DNA of 64,000 nt from CAZOZZ01 sp965247425 (lineage in GTDB: Bacteria > Acidobacteriota > Terriglobia > 20CM-2-55-15): NCBI GenBank assembly GCA_965247425.1, contig OZ252023.1:3410001-3474000 (forward strand). Direction: 5' to 3'. Below, one piece after another: positions 7,420 to 15,823 of the stretch. A model generated the notes under the pieces. It was not told where the DNA came from, ran no database searches, and was given only the letters and a program-made list of their open reading frames with translations. Every line of letters begins with the position of its first letter. The stretch's first letter is position 1. Made by a program: the position numbers and the translations under genes.

Positions 7420-8469
7420 TCAGCGTTTGACGGCCTGAGCTTTGCGGGGTTTCTTCTTCGACTTCTTTCCGTCGGCTGGCGCGACGGTTATTTCCACACG
7501 ATAGCTGTCCAGCATACGTGCCAGGTCTGTCGTGACTTTGCGCCGGAGGCGATCAGGAGAAAGAACCACGGCGGAAGAACCGAAGCTCAGTATCCAGGAC
7601 TCTAGTTCGAACTCACCACCCACGTGCAGGTTCATCACGATTTCACCATCGCTCACGTCCCGCACCTTCTGTGAAGGATGCCATGCCCGGGACCGAACAT
7701 ACTGTGCAATGTCCGCCTTGAACAATATTTCCACGTCGAACGGGTCCTCTTTCACAAGTCCAAAAGCCGACTCCAGGTAGCTCTCGATGGAAAAGTCCGC
7801 CGGTTTTTCGAAGTGGTCGGCAAGCTTCTCCACTTCCTCGATTCTCTCAATGGCAAACGTGCGAATCTGCTCATATTCCTCGACATAACCGAACAGGTAC
7901 AACCCTCCGCGAAAATGCATCAGCCGGTAGGGGTGCACCATGTATGTTTTCTGCCGCTGGCTGTGGACCGAGTAGTACTCCATGCGAATCCGGTTGTCTT
8001 CGCCGATCGCATCCATCAACGTTCGGATCGTCTGTTTGTGTTCCTCAAGATCCTTCGGCGCGTCGGCACGGACGGCGATGATCGAGTCCAGGGTGTTGAA
8101 GAATGCGATGTTCTTTTCGGGCAAAGCACCTTCGATCTTCTTGAACGCCGAATCGATGTCACTGGAATAGGGAGGTGCAGAGAGGGCGCTGACGAGATTT
8201 CGGCTGAAATACAGCGCGGCAAGCTCAGACAGGGACAGATTTGCAAGCGGCAGGCCTTTGTATTCTTCAGCCAGGCGCCAGTACACCTTCCCCTCATAAC
8301 GCTCGTCATAGAGCGGAAAGCCGGCCTCCATCAACGCCGCCAGATCACGGCGGATCGTTTTTGTCGAGACCTCGTGGCGAATCGCCATATCGGGGATCGT
8401 GCTCCAACGTGTGCTCTCGATCTGCTTGAGAATCGCCCACTGGCGGATTAACTGTGCATTTCTTCCCAT
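7420..8469 (-). CDS. HTH-WYL transcriptional regulator
   Basis: DNA-binding regulator of the WYL family, about 349 aa from the start chosen here. An N-terminal winged helix-turn-helix (roughly residues 1-60, VSTKTIRRDLAALMEAGFPL) is followed by a WYL ligand-sensing domain (about 140-230, with MVHPYRLMHFRGGLYLFGY) and a C-terminal WCX-like extension. The frame is open to 8505, but ATG at 8469 has a good ribosome binding site (GGGGAGGTTGAAG) and starts the HTH cleanly. The C-terminal tail is Lys-rich. Its place directly upstream of metF and cbs suggests it may control them; the ligand is unknown. Confidence 0.88.
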   Translation of the reverse strand: MGRNAQLIRQWAILKQIESTRWSTIPDMAIRHEVSTKTIRRDLAALMEAGFPLYDERYEGKVYWRLAEEYKGLPLANLSLSELAALYFSRNLVSALSAPPYSSDIDSAFKKIEGALPEKNIAFFNTLDSIIAVRADAPKDLEEHKQTIRTLMDAIGEDNRIRMEYYSVHSQRQKTYMVHPYRLMHFRGGLYLFGYVEEYEQIRTFAIERIEEVEKLADHFEKPADFSIESYLESAFGLVKEDPFDVEILFKADIAQYVRSRAWHPSQKVRDVSDGEIVMNLHVGGEFELESWILSFGSSAVVLSPDRLRRKVTTDLARMLDSYRVEITVAPADGKKSKKKPRKAQAVKR

Positions 8470-8534
8470 CTTCAACCTCCCCACCAGACTCGTTCGGATG
8501 GGCACACATAGAACATATTTATCGAGATTGGATT

Positions 8535-8852
8535 CTATGGTCGGGGTGTCATGAACACAAGCAATACCAGATTGTCTTCGCTCTGGTTTCGGACTCCATG
8601 ATCCTCATTCGGCCTCGCGACGATGGCTTCACCCTCACGACACAGGCGTTCCTCGCCTGCGATATGGAATACGCCGTTTCCCTCGAGGACATAGTAAATC
8701 TTGTCGGATTCAGCATGCCGATGGATTCGCTGCTCCTGCCCGGGTCGAAGACAGTACAGATCGCAGAAGTACTTGTCGGAACCAAAAAGGGGAACCTTCT
8801 GCATCTTCTCGTCGGCAAAGCTCGAGAGCGCTCGAACGTCCTTACAGTCCAC
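8535..8852 (-). CDS. Small single-domain cupin protein
   Basis: A 105-aa cupin-2 fold protein. The metal-binding motif 1 is RIHRHAESDKIYYVLEG (two His and a Glu-equivalent spacing) and motif 2 is PNEDHGVRN with the last His. Such small cupins can be isomerases, dioxygenases or sensor domains, and no specific reaction can be assigned. It starts 5 bp after the Rad50-like gene and precedes the WYL regulator, all on the same strand. Confidence 0.8.
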   Translation of the reverse strand: MDCKDVRALSSFADEKMQKVPLFGSDKYFCDLYCLRPGQEQRIHRHAESDKIYYVLEGNGVFHIAGEERLCREGEAIVARPNEDHGVRNQSEDNLVLLVFMTPRP

Positions 8853-8857
8853 AGAAG

Positions 8858-11191
8858 CTATTGTAATTGAAAGACCTGGGCGTCGGGCACAATTTCCTCG
8901 ACAAGCTCCAGCAGGTGTGGATGGCAGGTAAAAAGGAAGATCTGGTGGGTATGGGACAGATCGCGAACGGCATCGATGGAACGGCGCGTTCGGGGGGGAT
9001 CGAAATTGACGAAAATGTCATCAAATATCACCGGGAGGGGTTCGACGTGCTCGGAATACTCCCGAACCAGCGCCAACCTCATGGCCAGGTACAGTTGTTC
9101 GGCCGTACCCCGGCTCAGGTTTTCGGGACTCACGCGAGCTCCATCGCACTTCTCGACCACGATGTCCTCTGAATCCAGCGGTGCGATCACGCGCGCGTAG
9201 CGTCCTTCCGACAGCAAAGCAAAGAACTCGGAAGCGTGGCGTAATACCTCGGGTTGGCGTTCGCTTTCATAAATTTTTCGCGTTTCGTCCAGCAGTGTCC
9301 GGCACAAGGTGAGGACAGCCCACTTTTCGGACGCTTCGTCAATCCTGGCCAGGATAGACTCCTGACGAAGTCTGGTGTTGGAACGCTCTTCGCTCCGGCC
9401 CAGCGTCAGGATCCGCTCTTCGAGCCGGCCACACTCCCGGCCCGCTTCGGCCAACTGCCCCTTCGCCACGTCGAGTGCAGCGACCGACTCGACGTAGGCT
9501 TCGTCATCAACGGCGTCCACCTTGTCCCAGCCTGGCTCGGCTTCGACCTCGGCCGACGGGGTCCGGTCCAACTCCCTTTGAAGGTCCTGCCGTTTCCTGA
9601 AGAGCTCGGCACGCCTGAAGAACTCGTCTTCGGTCGCCGCACCGCCGTCTTCGAGCAGGGCACACATGCCGCGTTCGTTTTCCCGGATCTGGTCGTTGGT
9701 CCGGATTCGTGCCTTTTCCTCCAGAGAGAGTTCGTTGTCGATCGATCGGATCTCATCGGCCATATCCGTCAGTCGCCGCACCCTGGCAGCTTCCTTCTCG
9801 AGATCCGCAATCGAAAAATCGCTCCGCCCGGCGTGGCTTTCGATCGCGGACCGGATCTCGGTTCTTTGGTCTCTGGTGCGTTGGAGCTGGATTTCCACTT
9901 CCCGGAGCCGTTCGCGACCCGCATCCAAATCACGACCCAGTCGCTCTGCATGCCGGGACCGGCGGTGGTACCAGTAGGTCAGAGCCAGAATGACGGCGGC
10001 TACAACGCTACCTGGAACGATTTGCCCCACCATGAACAGGTTCGCGGCGCCCATGCCCACCAGGGTCATGAAGATCGCCATCGCGACACCCGAGGGCGGT
10101 CGCGCGGAATCACGGGAGGACCCGAGAAGATCGCACTCCGCCCGCACCGCGTCACGCTTGGCGCTTGCCGCGTCGACAATCTCTCCCGCCGAATCCAGGC
10201 GAGGTAGCAGAATCCGGAGCGAGTCGACGCCACGACTGCGGCGGATGAGTTCCTGGGGGGTGTACAGCGTCGCCAGTTCTACACGCTTCAATCGCCTGAC
10301 TTCGATGTCTTCACTTCGCTTTCGAAGGTCCGATTCGAGTTGGCGGCGTTGATGCAGAAGAAGGTTCAAACGCTCGACACCACCCTCTGGAAAACGATCG
10401 ACGGTTTCGAGGTCGTCGAGTTGGGATTCGATCGCGGCACGCTTCTCGCGGTGTGGTAATGCTTTTCGCAGTTTTTCGTAGTGATCGACGCGCTTGGTCA
10501 GAGCCCCGACGGAGACTTCCAGCTCTTTGATCCGGGTTTCCACGCGAAGATGCTCTTCATGGGCGGCCACGTATTCCTCCGGTTCGTGCTCGGTGCGATC
10601 CAATTCGTCCCGGACTGTCTCGAGTTCCTTCAACGCCCGATTGATCGTGCTGTTCTGGCCCCGGGGCAGAAAAAGCTTGCCGCGGCGTTCCTCCAGGTCT
10701 TTGTGCACCCGGCTCCATCGGGTTGCACCCACGCCAAGCCCCGCTCCGGAGATGTGTGACGCGACTTCGCTTTCCTGCAAGGTGCGGAAGTGTTCGAGCT
10801 CCTCCAAACCGAATGCGAACACGTTGTGGTAAACCGTCCGCGTGGTGCCGCCCAGGACACCTTCCAGCATCAGCTCGTCGCCCGTCCCATCCCGGTGGTG
10901 GAGCTTGACAGCGCCGCGAACGTGGCGACCGGCCTTACGCTCGACGCGAATTTCGCCGGTGGCCACGGTCAGGGCAAGCGAACCGCCGTGTTTTCCACCG
11001 TTGAGCGGTTCGTATCGTCTGGAATGCGACCTGCGCTCGAAGCCAAAAAGGATCGAACGGATGAAACTCATCAGCGTCGTCTTTCCCGCTTCATTGGGGC
11101 CGCAAAACACATTGACGCCTTCGGACAGGCCCGTCCACGTGCGGTCGTGCCACACGCCAAAACCGTCGATGTGGATTTCTGAAATTTTCAC
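8858..11191 (-). CDS. Rad50/SMC-like ATPase, YhaN type
   Basis: ABC-type SMC-like ATPase of 777 aa. The N-terminus KISEIHIDGFGVW is followed by Walker A GPNEAGKTT (about residues 28-36), then long charged coiled-coil segments. Near the middle, two hydrophobic helices (MAIFMTLVGMGAANLFMV and SVVAAVILALTYWY) replace a zinc hook, as in Bacillus YhaN. The C-terminal signature ENLSRGTAEQLYLAMRLAL and Walker B LPVIFDDIFVNFD complete the ATPase head. The open frame extends to 11530, but GTG at 11191 overlaps the previous stop as GTGA, the usual coupled start. It pairs with the phosphoesterase just upstream to form a Mre11-Rad50-like DNA-end processing complex, here probably membrane-anchored. Confidence 0.85.
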   Translation of the reverse strand: MKISEIHIDGFGVWHDRTWTGLSEGVNVFCGPNEAGKTTLMSFIRSILFGFERRSHSRRYEPLNGGKHGGSLALTVATGEIRVERKAGRHVRGAVKLHHRDGTGDELMLEGVLGGTTRTVYHNVFAFGLEELEHFRTLQESEVASHISGAGLGVGATRWSRVHKDLEERRGKLFLPRGQNSTINRALKELETVRDELDRTEHEPEEYVAAHEEHLRVETRIKELEVSVGALTKRVDHYEKLRKALPHREKRAAIESQLDDLETVDRFPEGGVERLNLLLHQRRQLESDLRKRSEDIEVRRLKRVELATLYTPQELIRRSRGVDSLRILLPRLDSAGEIVDAASAKRDAVRAECDLLGSSRDSARPPSGVAMAIFMTLVGMGAANLFMVGQIVPGSVVAAVILALTYWYHRRSRHAERLGRDLDAGRERLREVEIQLQRTRDQRTEIRSAIESHAGRSDFSIADLEKEAARVRRLTDMADEIRSIDNELSLEEKARIRTNDQIRENERGMCALLEDGGAATEDEFFRRAELFRKRQDLQRELDRTPSAEVEAEPGWDKVDAVDDEAYVESVAALDVAKGQLAEAGRECGRLEERILTLGRSEERSNTRLRQESILARIDEASEKWAVLTLCRTLLDETRKIYESERQPEVLRHASEFFALLSEGRYARVIAPLDSEDIVVEKCDGARVSPENLSRGTAEQLYLAMRLALVREYSEHVEPLPVIFDDIFVNFDPPRTRRSIDAVRDLSHTHQIFLFTCHPHLLELVEEIVPDAQVFQLQ

Positions 11192-12402
11192 TTTTGAAGT
11201 AGCAGATCCACGCCGAGCGCTCCGGCTTTTTCGATCCACTCCACAACACGGGCACTGTCGGGCGTAAACAATTCTCGCTTCCTGAACAATGGAGACAGGC
11301 TCTCGGCAAGTTCGTCGCGAAAGGCAGGGTCTTTCTGGGCGCGCTCGACGAGACTGAGGAAGTCGCTGACTATCGGTTCCGTCTTCAGTCCGGTCCGGTC
11401 GATTTCGGAACCCGTCGAAATCCGCAACGATTCGACGTCCACAAGATCCTGCAACTGATACTGCAGTTCCTCGTTCATCCCCTCCCGCTGAAGATCGGCG
11501 TGTAATGGACCGTTTCCGACGAGGCGACATCGTAGGACGGTCGGACCATCGAATTCAGCTGCGATCCTGCGGGCGTTGTCCTGCAACCCGTCAATGAGGC
11601 TCTCCATGCGCGAGTGATCCTGGATGGACAGTTCAAGCCTCGACCACCGCACCACATCGGTCTCGACGAATTTCAGGCGGGTGCCCCCACGGGCATCGAC
11701 GTCGACCTGGAAACAACCCCGGGGGCCGGTTTCTCGGGCATGCCGGCCCTGGGGATTGCCGGGATAGACGATCGGCGGTGAGGCGGACAAGATCGCGCGG
11801 GTGTGCACATGTCCCAGCGCCCAGTAGTCGAACCCGGCACGAACAAGGTCCGTCATCGGCGCTGGAGCGTAGTCGGCATGCCCGGATTGACGTCCGATGT
11901 TGGCATGGAGGAGCGCAATCGAATAGACGTTACCCAGAGTCCTCCGGAACGACCGGGCCAGGTTGTCGGTGACGCGCTCCTTCGTGTAGCTGATTCCGGT
12001 AACGCGCGCAACTTCCCTTCCGTTGCGGATCACCGGCTGTGCGGCCACGTTACCGTCGAAGGTCAAAACGTTCGAGGGCATCTTGAACTCGCTGCCCCAG
12101 CCGTTGAGCGGGTCGTGGTTGCCGTGAACGACGAATGCGCCTATATTGCGATCTTCCAGGCGTTCCATCTGGCGGCGAAATTCGACAAGGGCACGCAGGC
12201 TTCTGTCGCGCGAGTCGTACAGATCGCCGGCAAAAAGGACGAAGTCCGATTTGGAGTCGATCGCGTGCGTGACGATACGATCCAACGCCTGAAACGTCGC
12301 CGACCCGAGACGGTCACGCAATGTCGTGGAAGTTTCGGCCAACCCCCTGAACGGACTGTCCAGATGCAAGTCGGCCGCGTGGATGAAACGAAACTCTGCC
12401 AT
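11188..12402 (-). CDS. Mre11/SbcD-like DNA metallophosphoesterase, YhaO type
   Basis: Calcineurin-like phosphoesterase of 404 aa, the nuclease partner of the downstream Rad50-like ATPase. All metal motifs are present: FIHAADLHLDSPF, FAGDLYDSRD, VHGNHDPLNG, IALLHANIG and ALGHVHTRAIL. The C-terminal third (from about 270) is a helical ATPase-binding region. Activity in the family is Mn-dependent exo/endonuclease on DNA ends. Its start at 12402 faces gpmA, so a divergent promoter must lie in 12403-12548. Translation of the ATPase is coupled by a GTGA overlap. Confidence 0.87.
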   Translation of the reverse strand: MAEFRFIHAADLHLDSPFRGLAETSTTLRDRLGSATFQALDRIVTHAIDSKSDFVLFAGDLYDSRDRSLRALVEFRRQMERLEDRNIGAFVVHGNHDPLNGWGSEFKMPSNVLTFDGNVAAQPVIRNGREVARVTGISYTKERVTDNLARSFRRTLGNVYSIALLHANIGRQSGHADYAPAPMTDLVRAGFDYWALGHVHTRAILSASPPIVYPGNPQGRHARETGPRGCFQVDVDARGGTRLKFVETDVVRWSRLELSIQDHSRMESLIDGLQDNARRIAAEFDGPTVLRCRLVGNGPLHADLQREGMNEELQYQLQDLVDVESLRISTGSEIDRTGLKTEPIVSDFLSLVERAQKDPAFRDELAESLSPLFRKRELFTPDSARVVEWIEKAGALGVDLLLQK

Positions 12403-12548
12403 ATTGTAGTTTTGCGCAAAAACCGGCCAGAAGTGGTCCGGGAGTTGGCGTTGGGAGATGTTAAAATGGCGGGTGGCGGGTCGAGTTGGGGTCGGCGGGA
12501 CTATCGTGCGGGTGCCCGCTGACTACCATCAGTTCCACGCTCACAATC

Positions 12549-13295
12549 ATGAAAACATTAGTTTTATTACGGCACGGACAGAGCACCTGGAATGAGGAAA
12601 ACCGGTTCACGGGGTGGACGGACGTCGGGTTGACCGAAAAAGGGATCGACGAGGCCAGACAGGGCGGCCGGGCACTTCTGGAGGCCGGGTACGAGTTCGA
12701 TCTGGCGTTCACATCGATGCTCAAACGCGCCATCAAGACATTGTGGCTGGCGCTTGAAGAGATGGATCGGATGTGGATCCCGGTCCAGCGGTCGTGGCGG
12801 ATGAACGAGCGCCATTACGGGGGCCTCCAGGGCGCGAACAAACTCGAAACGGTCGAAGAATATGGCTCCGAGCAGGTCCACATCTGGCGTCGCAGCTATG
12901 ACATACCCCCTCCCGCCCTGTCGCCGGACGACTCGCGCAGCCCGCGGAAGGACCCCCGGTACGCGGATCTTTCCGACGACGAGATCCCCCTGACCGAAAG
13001 CCTTAAAATCACCGTCGAACGGGTTCTTCCGTACTGGCACGAGACGATCGCTCCAGAGGTGGCCGCCGGAAAACGCGTCATCATTGCATCTCACGGCAAC
13101 AGCCTGCGCGCGCTCGTCAAGTATCTGGACAATATTTCCGATCAAAGTATCGTCGGATACAACATACCGACCGGCATTCCGCTGGTTTATGAACTCCACG
13201 ACGACCTGACACCCATCCGTAATTTCTACCTCGGCGATCCCGAAGCGGTGGAGCGGGCCACAAGGGCCGTGGCCGACCAGACCCGCAAAAGCTAG
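12549..13295 (+). CDS. gpmA: 2,3-bisphosphoglycerate-dependent phosphoglycerate mutase
   Basis: Glycolytic enzyme that interconverts 3- and 2-phosphoglycerate through a phospho-histidine; 248 aa, the normal length. The catalytic LVLLRHGQSTWNEENRFTGW lies at the very N-terminus, with ERHYGGLQGANK and ASHGNSLRALVKYL (second His) following. The frame is open from 12486, but ATG at 12549 gives the family N-terminus MKTLVLLRHG. The TAG stop is followed directly by GAGCCTAG, matching the end of the repeat families described here. Confidence 0.95.
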   Translation: MKTLVLLRHGQSTWNEENRFTGWTDVGLTEKGIDEARQGGRALLEAGYEFDLAFTSMLKRAIKTLWLALEEMDRMWIPVQRSWRMNERHYGGLQGANKLETVEEYGSEQVHIWRRSYDIPPPALSPDDSRSPRKDPRYADLSDDEIPLTESLKITVERVLPYWHETIAPEVAAGKRVIIASHGNSLRALVKYLDNISDQSIVGYNIPTGIPLVYELHDDLTPIRNFYLGDPEAVERATRAVADQTRKS

Positions 13296-13380
13296 GAGCC
13301 TAGATTCTTGTTAACCATCCCGCCGATCGACCGTCTTATAGAAGAGAACAAGGACGATTCAGAACAGGACGGAAAGATTT

Positions 13381-13692
13381 ATGAAGCGCAGAAAGAAAAC
13401 AAGATTGAAAGCCACGGATTACAAGGTCGTATCGTTGAATGGGGCGCTTGAGCCTCATGTCGCACGTCTCAGAAGGGCGCTGTCAAAAGGACTCGTCGCT
13501 CTGGGTGACCGTGCCCGGGACAATTTCTACGAGGTTCGCATGGAAGACGGCTGTTTCTACATCCATGTCTACGATCTCAAGAAGACCGTGTATCTGATCG
13601 CGGCCAGCCAGGCCGGACGCGTGGCCGAGTTCACGAAACAGGGGTGCACACCCTGCAACTTCCAGATCACCGCGGCCCCGGCTATTTCCTGA
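13381..13692 (+). CDS. Small conserved-looking protein of unknown function
   Basis: 103 aa with a Lys/Arg-rich N-terminus (MKRRKKTRLK), then a mixed alpha/beta stretch with DGCFYIHVYDLKKTVYLIA. I recognise no family. ATG is preceded by GGACGGAAAG, an acceptable ribosome binding site. It lies 85 bp after gpmA and is followed by a strong terminator, so it is probably expressed with or after gpmA. No signal peptide or membrane helix is seen. Confidence 0.6.
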   Translation: MKRRKKTRLKATDYKVVSLNGALEPHVARLRRALSKGLVALGDRARDNFYEVRMEDGCFYIHVYDLKKTVYLIAASQAGRVAEFTKQGCTPCNFQITAAPAIS

Positions 13693-13740
13693 CCTAGGAG
13701 ACAGCGAACCGACAATCGCGGACATCTCGCCCAGAACAGC

Positions 13741-13773
13741 AAAAAGCCCGGAGAAAGATCTCCGGGCTCTTTT
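13741..13773 (+). terminator. Rho-independent terminator
   Basis: A perfect 10-bp stem (AGCCCGGAGA, 13745-13754, with 13759-13768) with a four-base loop is flanked by A-rich and T-rich runs. It can serve transcription from either side, most directly the gpmA/13381 unit. Confidence 0.85.
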
Positions 13774-13796
13774 AGTGTCTGGACATTCGGGGCGGG

Positions 13797-13898
13797 CTAA
13801 GGGCCCGCTCAACAATAACTTCACATTTTGGCATCTCATCTTCACGCCATCTTCGGCCGCTCCTCAATCGCAGATCCTCGAAATAGCGGGGCCCTAAG
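13797..13898. repeat. Approximately 100-bp element with TAAGGGCCCGCT ends
   Basis: The ends 13797-13809 and 13885-13898 are imperfect inverted repeats (CTAAGGGCCCGCT versus AGCGGGGCCCTAAG). The left 29 bp recur inverted at 5118-5146. It contains no gene and lies just after the 3' end of ilvE. Confidence 0.6.
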
Positions 13899-13899
13899 T

Positions 13900-14844
13900 C
13901 TAAGTAGCCGGCGCGCGATCCGGCGCAAACACCGGCGTACACCAGTGACGGTACTTGTCCTCGCGGCCGCGGACGACTCGATAGAACAGGTCCCGCAATC
14001 TTGCCGTAACCGGCCCCATTTCACCGGAACCGATCGGCCGGTGATCGACCTTCGTTATTGCCGTCAACTGCACACCCGTGCCGCTGAAAAAGGCTTCTTC
14101 GGCGACATAGAGTTCAGTGCGATCGATCGACCGCTCGATCACTTCCACGCCCAGATCGTCTTGGAGCAACTGGATCATCGTCCGCCTCACGACTCCTTCC
14201 AGAATGTTGTCGGTCACAGGAGGGGTCAGCACGACGCCGTTCCGGACGAGAAACACGTTTGCCGCCGAGCCCTCCGAAATATGACCGTCCGCGTTCAAGA
14301 CGATGGCCTCGTCGAAGCCTGCCCGTTCGGCATCTGTCTTGACGAACGCCGAATTGACATACGTGCCGGCGATCTTGCCACGTGCCGGCATGGAGTTGTC
14401 GTCCACCCGACGCCAGGAAGAGACCGTCACGTGCGCGCCTTTATCGTTCGTAACGTACAGGCCGAACGGAATCGAAACGATCGATAGCTCGGGGACCAGG
14501 TCGTGTAGCTTGACACCAATTGTCGGTTCCGGGTAGAACGCGAGAGGGCGGATATAGCAGTCCTCGCGATGGCCTTCCTTCAGCAGCAATTCCAACGTCA
14601 CGTCGGTCAGGTCCTGCAGTGTGTAAGGAAGTTCCATGCATAGCATGTTCGCAGACTGTAGGAACCTCCGGTAATGGTCCTCCGGACGGAAAACAAAAGT
14701 CTGCTGTTCGTCATCGTTCCAATAGCCGCGAAGCCCCCCGAACACAGCCGTCCCATAATTGAGAGAGTGTGCGAGAACTCCGACTGTTGCTTCGCTGTAA
14801 GGAACGATGCGGCCCTGGAAAAAAGCGTAACTCGGTGTAGCCAC
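13900..14844 (-). CDS. ilvE: Branched-chain amino acid aminotransferase
   Basis: Fold-type IV PLP aminotransferase that makes Leu, Ile and Val from their keto acids with glutamate; 314 aa, cytosolic. Diagnostic blocks are AHSLNYGTAVFGGLRGY, YIRPLAFYPEP, the PLP-lysine region ARGKIAGTYVNSAFVKTDA, DEAIVLNADGHISEGSAANVFLV, and EEAFFSGTGVQLTAI. The start MATPSYAFFQGRIVPYSEA matches family N-termini. It stands alone, with about 240 bp to the next gene and a repeat element after its stop. Confidence 0.93.
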   Translation of the reverse strand: MATPSYAFFQGRIVPYSEATVGVLAHSLNYGTAVFGGLRGYWNDDEQQTFVFRPEDHYRRFLQSANMLCMELPYTLQDLTDVTLELLLKEGHREDCYIRPLAFYPEPTIGVKLHDLVPELSIVSIPFGLYVTNDKGAHVTVSSWRRVDDNSMPARGKIAGTYVNSAFVKTDAERAGFDEAIVLNADGHISEGSAANVFLVRNGVVLTPPVTDNILEGVVRRTMIQLLQDDLGVEVIERSIDRTELYVAEEAFFSGTGVQLTAITKVDHRPIGSGEMGPVTARLRDLFYRVVRGREDKYRHWCTPVFAPDRAPAT

Positions 14845-15085
14845 TATCGTCTCCTGATCTACGAACTGTTCGGTTCGCGTGTAATGTGTTGCGCCCCGGA
14901 AAAAGCGACACTTCGCCGTCCCCGAGGCGCATTAGCTCCAGTATGCACCTAAGCCATCTTTTTACTCGCAAATATTCTGTTGTTTCGAGGAAAAAAGAGA
15001 AAATCCCGTGATCACAAGCGGGTTTGGCGCACATCACGCAGATGGGAGTTCAAGGTCGGGGAGCGCCACAGCCAATGGATAGCAG

Positions 15086-15823
15086 CTACTTACCCACGAA
15101 TTTGTACCCCAGTCCATGCACGGTCAAAATAAATTCGGGATGTCGGGGGTTGGCCTCAAGTTTCTGCCGAAGCCAGGCCACGTGGACATCCACGGTTCGG
15201 GTCGTCGGCATGGAGTTATAGCCCCAGACTTCGTCGAGAAGCTCGTTTCTTGTCAGGGCCGCTCCCCGATGCTGGATGAAATGACGCAGGAGCTGGAATT
15301 CCTTCGCGGACAGCTCGACCGGCTTGCCGTCCTTTTCGACCTCGGCGCTCCGGAAGTCCACGCCCACGGTGCCGAACCGATAACGGTCATTCGAACCCGA
15401 GACGCTGAAGGGAGGGCGGCGCAGTAGCGCTTCGATCCGGGCCAGGAGCTCGATCATTTCGAAAGGCTTCGTCAGATAATCGTCAGCGCCGAGTTTCAGG
15501 CCCACGACTTTATCGGTCACCTGGCCGCGGGCCGTCAGCATCAGGATGGGCGTTTGAAGTCCCTGCTGGCGTAAATCCCGGCAGATATCGAACCCGCTTC
15601 GGTGGGGCAGCATCAGGTCCAGAATGATGAGATCGAACGCCTCGCTGGTGGCTCTGGGCACGGCGTCGTTCCCGTCGGAAACGGTTTCGACCGTGTACCC
15701 TTCACTGTTCAGGCGGTCGACAAGCGTCAAGACAAGACCCGGCTCATCCTCGATGAGAAGGATGTTCGGACTGGTCTCGTCCGCTGGCGATGAGTCCGTC
15801 AACACATTCCGCGTTTCAGACAT
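15086..15823 (-). CDS. OmpR-family response regulator
   Basis: Two-component transcription factor of 245 aa. The receiver domain (about 20-135) has acidic pocket residues in LLIEDEPG, phospho-acceptor D69 in LIILDLMLP, Thr in MLTARG and Lys in YLTKPFE. The winged-helix DNA-binding domain follows (VELSAKEFQLLRHFIQHRG, RTVDVHVAWLRQKLE, VHGLGYKFVG). The N-terminus has an extra ~18 residues before the receiver. It overlaps the kinase gene by 8 bp, so the two are one operon with the kinase first. Confidence 0.93.
   Translation of the reverse strand: MSETRNVLTDSSPADETSPNILLIEDEPGLVLTLVDRLNSEGYTVETVSDGNDAVPRATSEAFDLIILDLMLPHRSGFDICRDLRQQGLQTPILMLTARGQVTDKVVGLKLGADDYLTKPFEMIELLARIEALLRRPPFSVSGSNDRYRFGTVGVDFRSAEVEKDGKPVELSAKEFQLLRHFIQHRGAALTRNELLDEVWGYNSMPTTRTVDVHVAWLRQKLEANPRHPEFILTVHGLGYKFVGK

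Noticed and set aside
8470..8534. SAM riboswitch or similar element before the WYL-metF-cbs unit
   Set aside because: The gap is 65 bp and shows no SAM-riboswitch core; metF and cbs follow with gaps too short for one.
11192..11530. N-terminal extension of the Rad50-like protein
   Set aside because: These 113 codons overlap the phosphoesterase gene out of frame, are Arg/Ser-rich and precede a GTGA-coupled start with the family N-terminus.
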